From Mycolicibacterium aubagnense (GTDB lineage: Bacteria; Actinomycetota; Actinomycetes; Mycobacteriales; Mycobacteriaceae), in the NCBI RefSeq assembly GCF_010730955.1, contig NZ_AP022577.1, positions 1,612,001 to 1,676,000 of the forward strand: a stretch of 64,000 nucleotides of DNA. The letters run 5' to 3'. The stretch's first letter is position 1. Each line of letters starts with the position of its first letter. Positions 16,817 to 25,409 of the stretch are shown piece after piece. The position numbers and the translations under genes were made by a program. The notes below the pieces were generated by a model. That model saw nothing but the letters and a program-made list of their open reading frames with translations, did not search any database and was not told the DNA's origin.

Positions 16817-17743
16817 CTATGGCATTCCCGGAGTAAAGATGACATCGACGCCATCGATACCGTTGTCACTGAACAGTTTTCGCAATGCAGCCGCACCGTA
16901 TGGGTCTGAGACGTGCCACTCCAGCATCGCACCAGGCGGCAATGCCGCGAGCTGCCTGTCAACCTGACCAAGCGCTTTCTCCGCCCGACCTTCCCAGTAC
17001 GAGTTGTCAGGCGCGAACGCCAGACCCCGAAAGCCGTCCTTCGCCTCCAAGAAGACCTCTTGCGGCCCTCGATGCGTGTGGCCGTCGAAATCAACGGACG
17101 CTCCGGTATCTGGGTCATGCTGCACCCATTCGGGTAGAGCGCCCTCGGGTGTTCGTTCGACGCCTGCGATCTGTTGCTGGTACGGCATCCAGTCTTTGTC
17201 GAAGTTATGGTTCACGTGCTTCCAGCCGGGATCGGCATCACCCTTGGTCCATGTTGGTTCAGGTGTGCTCGGGGGCCATCCGCCGGGATGATGCGAATCA
17301 CCAGAGGTGTAGCGCGACCCTTGGTTCGGATCGAAAATGTCGGGCGCAGGCGCGGTGTGTGCAGCCGGGCCATCAAATGGATTCGGGTCGTGATGCCCGC
17401 CTAGCAGCATGTCGCTCAGCGCTCCGTGGTCGGCGCTGACTGAAGGCGCCGCATCGCTGCCGTGTCCGATCGAACCATGTTCCATCGGCGGCGGGCCGTC
17501 CGCGGCATGTGCGGGCGCGGCGTGCTCGTTGCCCAGGGGAAGATGCTCGGCGACAACCGGCGGTGCGCCATGGGTCAAGGCTTCAGCCGCCGGTCCGGCA
17601 AGATGTTCGAGGCCTTCGGCGCCGAGCTTCATGCCCGGCAAGGGCACCAACCCGGCGGCATCTGCAATGGCCTGGGCACGCTCGGCCGGAGTGGCCGCAC
17701 CCCAGTCGGTGGCCACGTGGTACATGTTGGCCACGTCCGGCAC
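16817..17743 (-). CDS. Type VII secretion-associated toxin, C-terminal Tox-REase-5-like nuclease
   Basis: This 308-residue protein starts at GTG 17743. The first ~170 residues are Ala/Pro/His-rich with an early helical part (TPAERAQAIADAAGLVPLPG). The C-terminal ~110 residues carry VDFDGHTHRGPQEVFLEAKD, LGQVDRQLAALPPGAMLEWH and GIDGVDVIFTPG, the pattern of restriction-endonuclease-fold toxins (Tox-REase-5) with the catalytic Asp and Glu-x-Lys. The predicted activity is DNA cleavage in a competitor or host. The start overlaps the stop of the upstream secretion protein by one base (TAGTG), so the two may once have been one gene. Confidence 0.75.
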   Translation of the reverse strand: MPDVANMYHVATDWGAATPAERAQAIADAAGLVPLPGMKLGAEGLEHLAGPAAEALTHGAPPVVAEHLPLGNEHAAPAHAADGPPPMEHGSIGHGSDAAPSVSADHGALSDMLLGGHHDPNPFDGPAAHTAPAPDIFDPNQGSRYTSGDSHHPGGWPPSTPEPTWTKGDADPGWKHVNHNFDKDWMPYQQQIAGVERTPEGALPEWVQHDPDTGASVDFDGHTHRGPQEVFLEAKDGFRGLAFAPDNSYWEGRAEKALGQVDRQLAALPPGAMLEWHVSDPYGAAALRKLFSDNGIDGVDVIFTPGMP

Positions 17744-19068
17744 TAGCCGCCGGTGAGTTCATGGACCGTGTGGTTGGAGTCGGCTAATTCCTGCGGAGCG
17801 CGTTCGGCGAGGCTCGGCTCCGGCGCAAACGCCTGCACACTGGCGTTTTCTGGAATCGTTGGGACGGGCGCCTGCTTGCCTCCGGTCTCAGCCGCCGCGG
17901 CGTTCATGTCCTGCAGCAGATTCCGCTGCTCGATGAGGTTGTGGCGGGCGTCGAACAACTCGCGCGCCAACGGGTTGCTGTCGTTGAGGTCGTGGCCGTT
18001 GTACGGCCCACTGGTGACCGCCTGATTGACCGAGGCATCCACCTTCGCCTGCGCTGCGTCAACCGCCTGTTGGGCCGCATCGACCTTGGCCCGCTGCTGG
18101 TCCACCACGGACGGGTCAGCCTTGACGATCGGGGCCAGCAACGGGTTGTGGGTGTAGTTCGGGTCAGCACCGCCCTTGCCATCTTTGCCTGCCAGCAGGT
18201 CCAACGGGTTGGTTGGCTTGCCCGCCCCGTCGGCAGCCGGCGACGACGTGCTACCCGGTTTGTCATGCTCGCCAGCAAGCACATCCAGCGGATTCGTCGG
18301 CTGCTTGTCCGGCTGGCCGGGAGCAGGTTGCTTCGTCCAGGGTGAATTCGGGTCGGGTTTGTTCGCCGCAGGGTCACCCACGCCCAGCAGCTGGGCCAGT
18401 GGATCGGTTGGCCCAGCCGCGCCAGAAGGCTTCTGGTCCGGCTTGCCACCGTGCTGATCACCTGGCTTGTCTCCCGGGTGGTAGTCCACCGCCCGCACCG
18501 TCGGATCATGGCCCTTGTTGCTGCCGTCCTCAGGAAAGCCGAACTCGCCGAGCGGGGCGAGCGCCCCACGAATCCGGTCAGCCACCTGCTTATCCGCCGC
18601 GACCAAGGCCTGCACCGCTGCCTGGATGGCGTGCGCGTGCTCAGTCGCTTGTTGCTGCCGCTGCTGCGAGCTGCGCATCAGCGCAGTGACACTCGGGTCT
18701 TTCACAGAGAGGTCCTGCCCGACGGTGAAGCCGGCTTCTTCGGCTTCGGCAATAGTGTCGAGCACTTGCCGCTTAGCCCAGGCGATATCACCGGCACCGC
18801 TGGTGGCATGCTTGGCCGCCGCGTTTAGGGCGTCGGCCAGGCCGCGCACTTTTACGAGGTCACCCCAGCTGTGCTCGGCGGCCGCTTCGGCGGCAGCGCC
18901 TTCCCAGACGGTGCCACCAGGGCGCAGGACACCGTTGTGAATGGTGGTGAAGTGGTCTTCCCACGCCTGAGCGGTTGAAGTCCAGTGCGTGGCGCCCGTA
19001 TCGAGGTGCTCGGTGGACCACGCCTCGATATCGGCGCGAGTGAGAGCCTGCCCGATAGTCGCGGGCAT
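17743..19068 (-). CDS. Type VII secretion-associated N-terminal protein (EspA/DUF4226-like)
   Basis: This 441-residue protein starts at ATG 19068. Residues 1-170 are helical, with a W-x-G-like turn (HTTI..GVLRPGGTVWEGAAA) and a second long helix pair typical of ESX substrates and of the N-terminal half of mycobacterial polymorphic toxins. The middle (about 190-320) is a Pro/Gly/Lys-rich linker with a repeated PTNPLD(V/L)LAG unit. The end has another coiled-coil helix (VDAAQQAVDAAQAKVDASVN). It is translationally coupled on both sides (TGATG upstream, TAGTG downstream). It probably forms the secretion and delivery part of the toxin. Confidence 0.7.
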   Translation of the reverse strand: MPATIGQALTRADIEAWSTEHLDTGATHWTSTAQAWEDHFTTIHNGVLRPGGTVWEGAAAEAAAEHSWGDLVKVRGLADALNAAAKHATSGAGDIAWAKRQVLDTIAEAEEAGFTVGQDLSVKDPSVTALMRSSQQRQQQATEHAHAIQAAVQALVAADKQVADRIRGALAPLGEFGFPEDGSNKGHDPTVRAVDYHPGDKPGDQHGGKPDQKPSGAAGPTDPLAQLLGVGDPAANKPDPNSPWTKQPAPGQPDKQPTNPLDVLAGEHDKPGSTSSPAADGAGKPTNPLDLLAGKDGKGGADPNYTHNPLLAPIVKADPSVVDQQRAKVDAAQQAVDAAQAKVDASVNQAVTSGPYNGHDLNDSNPLARELFDARHNLIEQRNLLQDMNAAAAETGGKQAPVPTIPENASVQAFAPEPSLAERAPQELADSNHTVHELTGG

Positions 19069-19352
19069 CAGACCTGCATGGTAATGCTGATCGCCTGCCC
19101 GGAGCCGGCGTCGGTTCTGCGGTAGACACCGTCGGCGGTATGCAGCTTGTACCCGGTCAGGCTGGCTTGCGCCGCCAATCTCGAGGCAATGGCGTCGATG
19201 AGCTGGTGGCCGTGCGCCACTGCTGCAGCGCTAGCTTGGGTGGCGTGACCGGTGGCCGGAGGAGCCTGGGTCTCGGCCAGCGCAGCGCTCGCGGCCTTGC
19301 ACGTTGCTGCGGCCGTGCTCAAACCCGAGGGGTCTACTTTCAACTCGGCCAC
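19068..19352 (-). CDS. EspC-like (DUF2580) ESX secretion-associated protein
   Basis: This small helical protein of 94 residues begins at GTG 19352 (VAELKVDPSG), chosen because AAGGGGGAT stands six bases upstream; a longer frame starts at 19373. The sequence VDPSGLSTAAATCKAASAAL followed by a second helix (AHGHQLIDAIASRL) matches the EspC/ESX-1 secretion-associated family, which form WXG100-like hairpins that pair with the larger substrate. Its stop overlaps the next start (TGATG). It is the first gene of the toxin operon. Confidence 0.75.
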   Translation of the reverse strand: MAELKVDPSGLSTAAATCKAASAALAETQAPPATGHATQASAAAVAHGHQLIDAIASRLAAQASLTGYKLHTADGVYRRTDAGSGQAISITMQV

Positions 19353-19659
19353 GACTATCCCCCTTGACATCATCGGTCCCCACCGACGCCCCGGGTTCGA
19401 GGATAGGGGCTCGCCGTGCCGTCAGCTATCCCGAGCAGAAAGCACCGAGCAAACGCGTACCACCGATCAGTCTGATTCGACGGTGACGTCAGGGTAATTT
19501 GGCAGTTCATCCGGCGTCGGCACGAGTCTTGAAACCCAGTCGCCCCCTCATTAAGGGCCAGAAGCTAGCCGCAATTCCGTCAATTTGTCGGTCCGTTTTT
19601 GGGAGGATCGTTGTGCCACAACAAACTGCGTAGTAGCTCTCGGAAGGGAGGCAGGACAG

Positions 19660-19880
19660 ATGGCCAAGGTCTATGTCGAACCACGCCCCAAGGGTCGGGA
19701 CGTGCACGCCCTATTGCCCACTACGTCGTCGAAAATTCTGCTGACAGCGAGCTCCACCGGAGCGCTACACAGCAGGAAGCCATCGAGTGGGCGAAACGGC
19801 AGGGTCACAGTCCCGTGATGGTTGCCCGCGTCCGGAATCTCACCGATAAGAGAATGCCGGACCACTGGCGCGTGGTTTGA
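19660..19880 (+). pseudogene. Small DUF2188-like mycobacterial protein, frameshifted
   Basis: The ATG at 19660 follows GGAAGGGAGG. The first frame gives MAKVYVEPRPKGR; the next frame continues IAHYVVENSADSELHRSA, TQQEAIEWAKRQGHSPVMVA and RVRNLTDKRMPDHWRVV to TGA 19878-19880. A one-base change in the C/G runs at about 19685-19698 links them. The protein resembles the short DUF2188-type proteins common in actinobacteria. Its function is unknown. Confidence 0.6.
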
Positions 19881-20405
19881 TCTCAACGAGCTGCTGGCGA
19901 CCTTCCGCGGTAAGGACCAAGACCTGCCGCATCGCGACCGCAATACGATCATGACCAAAGCGTGAGAACCGGTCCGAGGGCCTGCCTCGTTGCTAGTCAA
20001 GCAACACACGCTCGCGCGCTCTATCTCGGCGCCATCTGTCGGTTCAGGTCGCGGTGTCTCGTTTCTTTCTCGTCTCACACTACGGTGTCACGACGTCACG
20101 CCCCAATCAACCAACACGATGCAACGCTCGTCAAGCACCAACGTCCTGACAGTGTCCCCTTAGCGTCGCCGCACGCCGGGGCGAGCTAGCCTGGAACGCC
20201 CGTACTGGTCGACGCGTAGCAGGCGGCTACCTGCGGGCTCCGCTTCGCTCCCTGCGCTTCCGTCCGCTGGCGCTCCCGTACGCTGCGGTCGCTGCGCACG
20301 CCCTCCGTCTGCCGCCCAACCACGCCAAACAGAATCATCCGTGCTTGTCAGAAACCGGGGACGACCGTGCTGTGAGAACTTTCTTTACTGGTATCGAGGC
20401 ATGTG
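19881..20405. other. intergenic region, no gene recognised
   Basis: The segment from 19875 has a short protein-like stretch in one plus frame (WFDLNELLATFRGKDQDL, stop near 19965), perhaps the tail of a lost gene. The segment 20220-20320 is a low-complexity GC-rich run (repeats of GCTCCG/GCTTCGCTC type). No RNA gene or clear promoter was identified. Confidence 0.35.
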
Positions 20406-21139
20406 TCAGTAGTAGCGCAAGCATTCATCGATAAGTGTCCATATTGGTCGCGCTGATCGAGTCAGCTCGCCGCCGATCCACGTCCAGCCGAGATCGAGGT
20501 TTGTCGAGACGTCAACGCAAACGCGGTTGTTGGCACCGTCTGAGCAAACCTCTATTAGCTTGTCCAGCTCGGGCCATTCAGACTCAGGTAGGTACAGCTC
20601 GTCGTCATTGCCATCAGAAAGATACTCGTAGTCATCGACGCTTCCGAAGTCTGCCGGCGTCCAGAAATGCTGAGAACGTCGTAGTCCGACGCTCCCAAAC
20701 CCCGTATCGACCGTAAACCCATCATGGATGTTTTGGTAAAAATCGCGCAGCGAGTCCGGAAGTTTAACCAGTATTCCGCAGAGGACGCGGGGCATGGTAG
20801 ACAGCCAATCCAGGCACGGAAAGGTTGCGGGCCCGAACCATCCTTAAGGCAGTACAACAAAACTAGCTCGGGTGTGTCTCGCTCAGATGTGTACAAGTTC
20901 GCTGCATACACACCGTGAAGCGTCTCAGACAAACGGCGGGTCCAGACCGGCACCTCACCGCTGGCCAGCGGCTTCCAATACTGGTTGACGCACGACAGCG
21001 CTGCCTGATTCTCCAGGCCGGCGATGTCCCGCCAGTACTCAGGTAGGCCCTCATATCCGGGCTGGTCCTTCAGCTGTAGCGGTTCAACTTTTGCGCCAAG
21101 TGCGCCCGCCAGGTACTCAAAGAATTCGGCTCTGCCCAT
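20406..21139 (-). pseudogene. SMI1/KNR4 (SUKH)-like immunity gene with one frameshift
   Basis: The first frame starts at ATG 21139 (MGRAEFFEYLAGAL) and runs through LPEYWRDIAGLENQAALS, VNQYWKPLASGEVPVWTRRL and [18 protein letters not shown]. Near 20790 the frame shifts and continues [40 protein letters not shown] and a C-terminal half ending at TAG 20408-20406. The L-P..L..FY..IHDGF block is the SUKH/SMI1 signature. The shift lies in a CCCCGCG run. It is 23 bases downstream of the next gene on the same strand. Confidence 0.65.
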
Positions 21140-21161
21140 GGTTATCCCTTCGGCGCTCGGA

Positions 21162-21853
21162 CTAGTGGCCGCGCACGAGCGCCACTGACTCGGTGAAAAT
21201 CTCTTTAGCCAAGGCAGGGTCGATCGGGCTAGACGACGGCGTCACGCTCGGGTCTGAGTTCACGATCAACGTAACAGCATGAAATCCGTCCAGCCACGTC
21301 TTGTAATAGTAGTTATCTATTACGCGCCCACCCCGCTTGCTCACGGTATGTGTCGCTTCCACCTTCAGCCCCGCTATCTGGGGCACGTCGGCAGGAGTCG
21401 TGATCGCATAGCCGTCCGGGAAAGTGACGCTCATATAGGAACAGTCCACGGCGGAATCTTGGTGGGGGCCCCCGCCAGAAGGCAACTGTTGTGCAGATAT
21501 GACGTAGAACAGGCCCTTGCCGTAGGCGTTAACCCCGTAGACCGTCTCGCCCAGAATTCCTTCGGTCTGCTGCTTTGCGCATGAGGCCGGGCGGACCTCG
21601 CCGGGTTTGGGCGTCTTGAACGAGTCGACAGTGACCTGGTTGATAACTCGCTGACCGCTGCGGGATTCGTAGCCCGCAGGAGCTTCTGAACGATCTGCAC
21701 TACGCGGGAGGGGTCGATACCGCGATCTGACGAGGTGTCGCGGAGCCAGTACACGCCACCGACCACGGCCGCCGCCGTCAGTGAAATGACTGCTGCTGCG
21801 AGCAGACCGCGACCCCACATTGTCTTCGGTAGTACAGCATTGAATCGTGTCAT
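21162..21853 (-). pseudogene. Membrane-anchored exported protein with one frameshift
   Basis: The ATG at 21853 (GAGGACA upstream) opens MTRFNAVLPKTMWGRG with a single transmembrane helix (LLAAAVISLTAAAVVGGVYW). Near 21660 the frame changes and the extracytoplasmic part continues INQVTVDSFKTPKPGEV, then VDCSYMSVTFPDGYAITT, HTVSKRGGRVIDNYYYKT and LIVNSDPSVTPSSSPIDP, stopping at 21162. It begins 11 bases after the stop of the HNH protein, so it may be its partner or immunity protein. No family was recognised. Confidence 0.55.
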
Positions 21854-21864
21854 GAAGTCTGTCC

Positions 21865-23301
21865 TCACTTGCTGCCCACGAGGTCGAGTATGAGTTCTTT
21901 GGTGCCTTCTCTCGCCGCAATACCGATTGCGCGGTCAGCTATTGCGCCGGTCCCCAACGACTCAATGCAATCGAGGATGCAGCTGACGATAGTGACGGTC
22001 CATCCGACGCCGTCGGCGACGTTCCCCGCGTTGCGTTCCCACCACCCCGGTTGTGGTGCAGGCACCGCCGTCGAGGGCGGCGCCGGCGGCTGAGTCGGGA
22101 CTACAGACGGGGCGACCGTTTCCGGAACAGGCGGCTGCGCGGGCACTGTTACCGGTGCAGGCGCAGCCGGTGATTGCGGGGCTTGCACTGGCGGTGCGGT
22201 GTGGACCGGCGCGGCCTGCGACGCGGACGCGGGGGGCTGAGTTCGAGATTTGGACTCAGCTAGTAAGCGCTCGGAGATTTGCTCTTCGACCATGTCGGTG
22301 GCCTTAGTCTCCTTGCCGCACCAATCTTGCAGATAATCCTCAGGAACCTGCTGGCCTTTATAAAGCGTCCACTCGCTTGGCAGCTTGTCTTGTCGTGACC
22401 GATTGTATCCCTCGGGATTGGGGAACAAGTTATCCGGGTGATTTGCGATCGCAATCTGGTCGGCCCGATTAAGGTCCCTGAAGCCAGGAATTTCCCACAA
22501 TCGCCGTAGCGGAATGATGTGGTCGACATCCCATTTTCCGGTGATTTCTCCATATTTCCCACCCGCACCCTTTGCGATCTCTTTCTTCATCTCGTCACGA
22601 ATGGCGGAAATATATGAGCGGACTTCTTCGGCGAATTCGTCGAATTCGGCCTTTTCTTTCGCGCTTCCCCACTTCTTTGGCTTAGGCGGAACGAGTTCGT
22701 TTTCCTTGCAGTTGTTCTGCTTCTGCTGCTGTTCCTGTTCTTGGTTCTGCTCCTGCTCCTGCTGTTGGGGTTGCTGTTCGGGCTGTTGTTGCGGTTGCTG
22801 TTCGGGCTGTTGTTGCGGTTGCTGCTGGGGCTGTTGTTGCGGTTGCTGCTGGGGCTGTGGCTGTGCAGTTTGTAGCGGGGCGTCGTAGTCGGGTGGCTGC
22901 TGCCCGTTGGCTGGCTGGAGTTGCTCAGGATTGGCTTGTTGAAAATTGGGTTGCTGCTGCGGCACCTGCGCCGGTTGCTGGGCAGGGTTATTGATGTCAA
23001 TCCCGTTGCCCTGATACGGGGCCGGGTAGGACCCACCGTTGTAGGAGCCCGGGGCGTCGGGCATCGCCGGGGGCTGCAATGGGAACGGCGGTGCGCCACC
23101 ATTGCCGCCGGAGCCGCCCGATCCGCCACCGGGCACGCTGGGCTGGGCGGTGGCCCCGGGCAGGGCCGCAATGGTGGAGCCGTGGTCATCACGGCTGGTC
23201 GTGATGAGCGCGGCCAACAGCAGTGCCACGATCGAGACAATGGCCACAACGCGCCGGTAGCGGTACACGCTCCACCTCGGCGGCGGTTTCATCGGTTTCA
23301 T
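21865..23301 (-). CDS. Membrane-anchored HNH-fold protein with Gln/Pro-rich linker
   Basis: Start is taken at ATG 23301 behind GGGAGGG (spacing nine); the open frame upstream to 23541 lacks normal composition. Residues ~20-36 form a transmembrane helix (VVAIVSIVALLLAALI). About 200 residues of Gly/Pro then Gln/Pro/Glu-rich linker follow. An HNH-type nuclease core comes next (KWDVDHIIPLRRLWEIPGF, HPDNLFPNPEGYNRSRQDK with the DNL..N..K pattern). After a second Pro-rich linker the C-terminus is hydrophobic (GVGWTVTIVSCILDCIESLG). The layout suggests a surface-presented or exported nuclease, perhaps an interbacterial toxin. The operon with secreted and porin-like proteins supports an envelope role. 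Confidence 0.65.
   Translation of the reverse strand: MKPMKPPPRWSVYRYRRVVAIVSIVALLLAALITTSRDDHGSTIAALPGATAQPSVPGGGSGGSGGNGGAPPFPLQPPAMPDAPGSYNGGSYPAPYQGNGIDINNPAQQPAQVPQQQPNFQQANPEQLQPANGQQPPDYDAPLQTAQPQPQQQPQQQPQQQPQQQPEQQPQQQPEQQPQQQEQEQNQEQEQQQKQNNCKENELVPPKPKKWGSAKEKAEFDEFAEEVRSYISAIRDEMKKEIAKGAGGKYGEITGKWDVDHIIPLRRLWEIPGFRDLNRADQIAIANHPDNLFPNPEGYNRSRQDKLPSEWTLYKGQQVPEDYLQDWCGKETKATDMVEEQISERLLAESKSRTQPPASASQAAPVHTAPPVQAPQSPAAPAPVTVPAQPPVPETVAPSVVPTQPPAPPSTAVPAPQPGWWERNAGNVADGVGWTVTIVSCILDCIESLGTGAIADRAIGIAAREGTKELILDLVGSK
22715..22880 (-). repeat. Gln/Pro/Glu-coding low-complexity repeat
   Basis: Units of about 15 bases encoding QPQQQ or QPEQQ are repeated roughly ten times inside the HNH protein gene, followed by a QEQEQNQEQEQQQKQ stretch. 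Such tracts change length easily, so the linker length may vary between strains. Confidence 0.75.
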
Positions 23302-23357
23302 CGCGGATTTCCCTCCCATAAGAACCGCTTCTGGATACGTCTGCTGCGCTTTCGCGT

Positions 23358-24614
23358 CTAGCCGGGTCCGCCGGACATATTGGCTTTGACCCAGGAGACC
23401 TCGTCGGCGGCGGTGCGGGTGCAGGCTTCGTAGTCGTCGCCGGTTTGGCCGAACACGGTCACGCATGAGATGGACAGGTGCGCCAGTAGCCGGTCGTTGC
23501 AGGAGTCGATCGAGGTGTAGGCGGGTGTGCCGGCCAGACACAGTTGTTGGGTTTGGCAGGCGGCCACGAAGTTCGCCGCACGCCCGTCCGCGGAGGTGTA
23601 GGTGTCGGGGCCGCCTTGGCAGTGACCGGAGTGGCGCTGCGCATACACGGCCGGGTCGACGTTGTCCGGGCGGTGCGCCCCGGTCGGATCGGTCACATAC
23701 CCGGTCGGGTTCGGGGGCGTGACTGACGCGGCCGGTGTGCCGGCGGGTAAGCCGGCCCAGTTCGGGGTGGGTGCGCCGGTAGTCGCCGCGTCGGAAGCTC
23801 GGTACGACAGGGTGATGGTGACCGGGAACGCGAAAACGCTGGTCGGGCCCAGATCAACAGTGAGGTTGGACTGTCCGGGTGGGAAACCCGGCCCCAGCGT
23901 GGGGGTGACGCCGACGAGGGCTTGGTTGGCATCGGTGGCCGCCGGGACGCTGAAGGTGCCGATGACGCGGGCCGGATTGCCCGGTGCGGCATCGGTTTCC
24001 ACCAGCACCACGTTGTTGCCCTGCCGCAAATGTGTCGCGGCGGGAAGCTTGATTCCGAATGGGATCGTGGATGCGGAGAACACCGTCTTGCGGGTCACGG
24101 TGATGTCGACGCCGCCGCCGGAGAACGGGATGACCTGGTAGTCAACGTCATTGGAGCCGTAAATGGCGCCACCGTCAGCAGTCCACGCGGCCGGACCCAG
24201 CCCCAGCTCGCCGGGTAGGTGGATGGCGATCTGCCTGTTCGGGTGCGCGGTCGGGGCGAAGATGCCGTCTTTGGCCCACATCGGCACCGTGACCGCACCC
24301 CGCTCCCCCTGAGCTGCCAGCGGCCGTTCCATGCCCGCGGTTTCCCCTTGTGGGGTGGTGGAGGAAACCCGTGCTCCGCCAATGGGATTGATCCGGCCCG
24401 GGTCCTCGGGCATTGGGCGTTGGATGGGTAGTGGCACCGGCGGCCGGGACGGTTGTGCGGTCTGGTCGGACGCAGCTGGGTCGGCGTTAGCGGTCGCCAA
24501 CGACACGCCACCGCCCGTCTGCCATGCTGCTACAACCGAAGCTACGAGCACCGCAGCCAGGACCGCCATCACATTGCCGGGCAGGAAGCGATTTGTCATC
24601 AATCGAGTTCCCAT
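23358..24614 (-). CDS. Secreted Cys-rich protein, weakly phospholipase A2-like C-terminus
   Basis: This protein of 418 residues starts at ATG 24614, with a second ATG at 24599 that gives a normal signal peptide (MTNRFLPGNVMAVLAAVLVA, then an ATANA cleavage-like site). The middle is beta-rich with no recognised domain. The last ~90 residues contain six Cys in a PLA2-like spacing (SGHCQGG, FVAACQTQQLCLAG, IDSCNDRLLAHLSISC, YEACTRTAADEV). The HD pair of active phospholipases A2 is replaced by TQQ, so catalysis is doubtful. It lies four bases downstream of the MspA-like gene. Confidence 0.55.
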   Translation of the reverse strand: MGTRLMTNRFLPGNVMAVLAAVLVASVVAAWQTGGGVSLATANADPAASDQTAQPSRPPVPLPIQRPMPEDPGRINPIGGARVSSTTPQGETAGMERPLAAQGERGAVTVPMWAKDGIFAPTAHPNRQIAIHLPGELGLGPAAWTADGGAIYGSNDVDYQVIPFSGGGVDITVTRKTVFSASTIPFGIKLPAATHLRQGNNVVLVETDAAPGNPARVIGTFSVPAATDANQALVGVTPTLGPGFPPGQSNLTVDLGPTSVFAFPVTITLSYRASDAATTGAPTPNWAGLPAGTPAASVTPPNPTGYVTDPTGAHRPDNVDPAVYAQRHSGHCQGGPDTYTSADGRAANFVAACQTQQLCLAGTPAYTSIDSCNDRLLAHLSISCVTVFGQTGDDYEACTRTAADEVSWVKANMSGGPG

Positions 24615-24618
24615 GTGT

Positions 24619-25359
24619 TCACAGGTCTTTCGGTTCGCCGTAGAGGGTTTGGGTGTCGTTGCCGTTATCGGTTCGCACCCGGATCGTGGTGTAGGACTGG
24701 ATTTTCACCTGACCACCGCACCCGTCGGCCTCGATGTTCTGATCCCGCAGGTTCGACACCGCATGCATGCTGCGCAGACTGATGCGATCCATCGGAACCT
24801 GCGCCAGCCCACCAGGTTTGAGCAGCACCCGAATATGCCCACCCAGATGCTCCTGCACGCCGAGAGTGGCTCCGGCCGAAGCGCCAGCGAAACCACCGCC
24901 ACCGCCACCGCCGCCACCGGCACCACCCTGGCCCTGCCCGAAGCCGCCGCCGTACACCTGGCCGTTGATCTGCTGATACGGATCAATCCCCGCATCCACA
25001 CCGACCTCGACACCGGGCGAGGAGTCGGTGCGGCACCCCACGAAATACCCGGACTCAAGCTGGGCATCCTGGATCGGCGACCCACCCGAACCGGTGACCC
25101 GGGCCTCTGACCGCAGTGTTACTCGGGCCTGCCACGAGTTGGATGCCCCGGCCAGGTTGTCGATGTGATCGATCACCTCATTGGTGGTGTTCACATCCAC
25201 CACCCAACCGTCATCGGTGACGAACTGCGTCCACCGATCCGGCATCGGCTGCGGATCAGCAACCGCCACCCCCGGCGCACACATGCAGCATGCGGCAGTT
25301 ACAGCGAACATGACGGCCGTCGCGGCCAGACGCCGCGACGACAAAACAAACTCGACCAT
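24619..25359 (-). CDS. MspA-family porin-like secreted protein
   Basis: This 246-residue protein starts at ATG 25359 behind AGGGGG (spacing seven). The signal peptide (RRLAATAVMFAVTAACCMCA) ends near VADPQP. The remainder follows the MspA family: W..FVTDDGW, SEARVTG, LESGYFVGC, a GVQEHLGGHIRVLLKPGGLA block, IEADGCGGQVKIQSYT and an ending with YGEP. A Gly-only insert (GGAGGGGGGGGG) near residue 150 replaces a loop. MspA proteins form octameric outer-membrane pores in fast-growing mycobacteria. Whether this diverged member forms a pore is unknown. Confidence 0.75.
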   Translation of the reverse strand: MVEFVLSSRRLAATAVMFAVTAACCMCAPGVAVADPQPMPDRWTQFVTDDGWVVDVNTTNEVIDHIDNLAGASNSWQARVTLRSEARVTGSGGSPIQDAQLESGYFVGCRTDSSPGVEVGVDAGIDPYQQINGQVYGGGFGQGQGGAGGGGGGGGGFAGASAGATLGVQEHLGGHIRVLLKPGGLAQVPMDRISLRSMHAVSNLRDQNIEADGCGGQVKIQSYTTIRVRTDNGNDTQTLYGEPKDL

Positions 25360-25364
25360 GCATG

Positions 25365-25409
25365 AATCCCCCTGTGAAGACCAGCCTCAAGCCCCCCGGC
25401 TCGCTTGGT
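25365..25409 (-). repeat. Leader repeat upstream of the MspA-like gene
   Basis: This is a 45-base segment about 80 percent identical to 26641-26686, the leader of the small membrane protein gene. It includes the ribosome binding site (CAGGGGGAT) and a GAGCCGGGGGGCTTGA motif with a 4-bp stem. Confidence 0.65.

Noticed and set aside
20220..20320. GC-rich CTCCG/CTTCG repeats resembling a structured RNA
   Set aside because: No stable extended hairpin or conserved RNA motif could be drawn by eye; it looks like low-complexity intergenic sequence.
22715..22880. Regular short repeats that could suggest a CRISPR or VNTR locus
   Set aside because: They are codon repeats for Gln/Pro inside an open gene, without spacers or conserved palindromic repeats.
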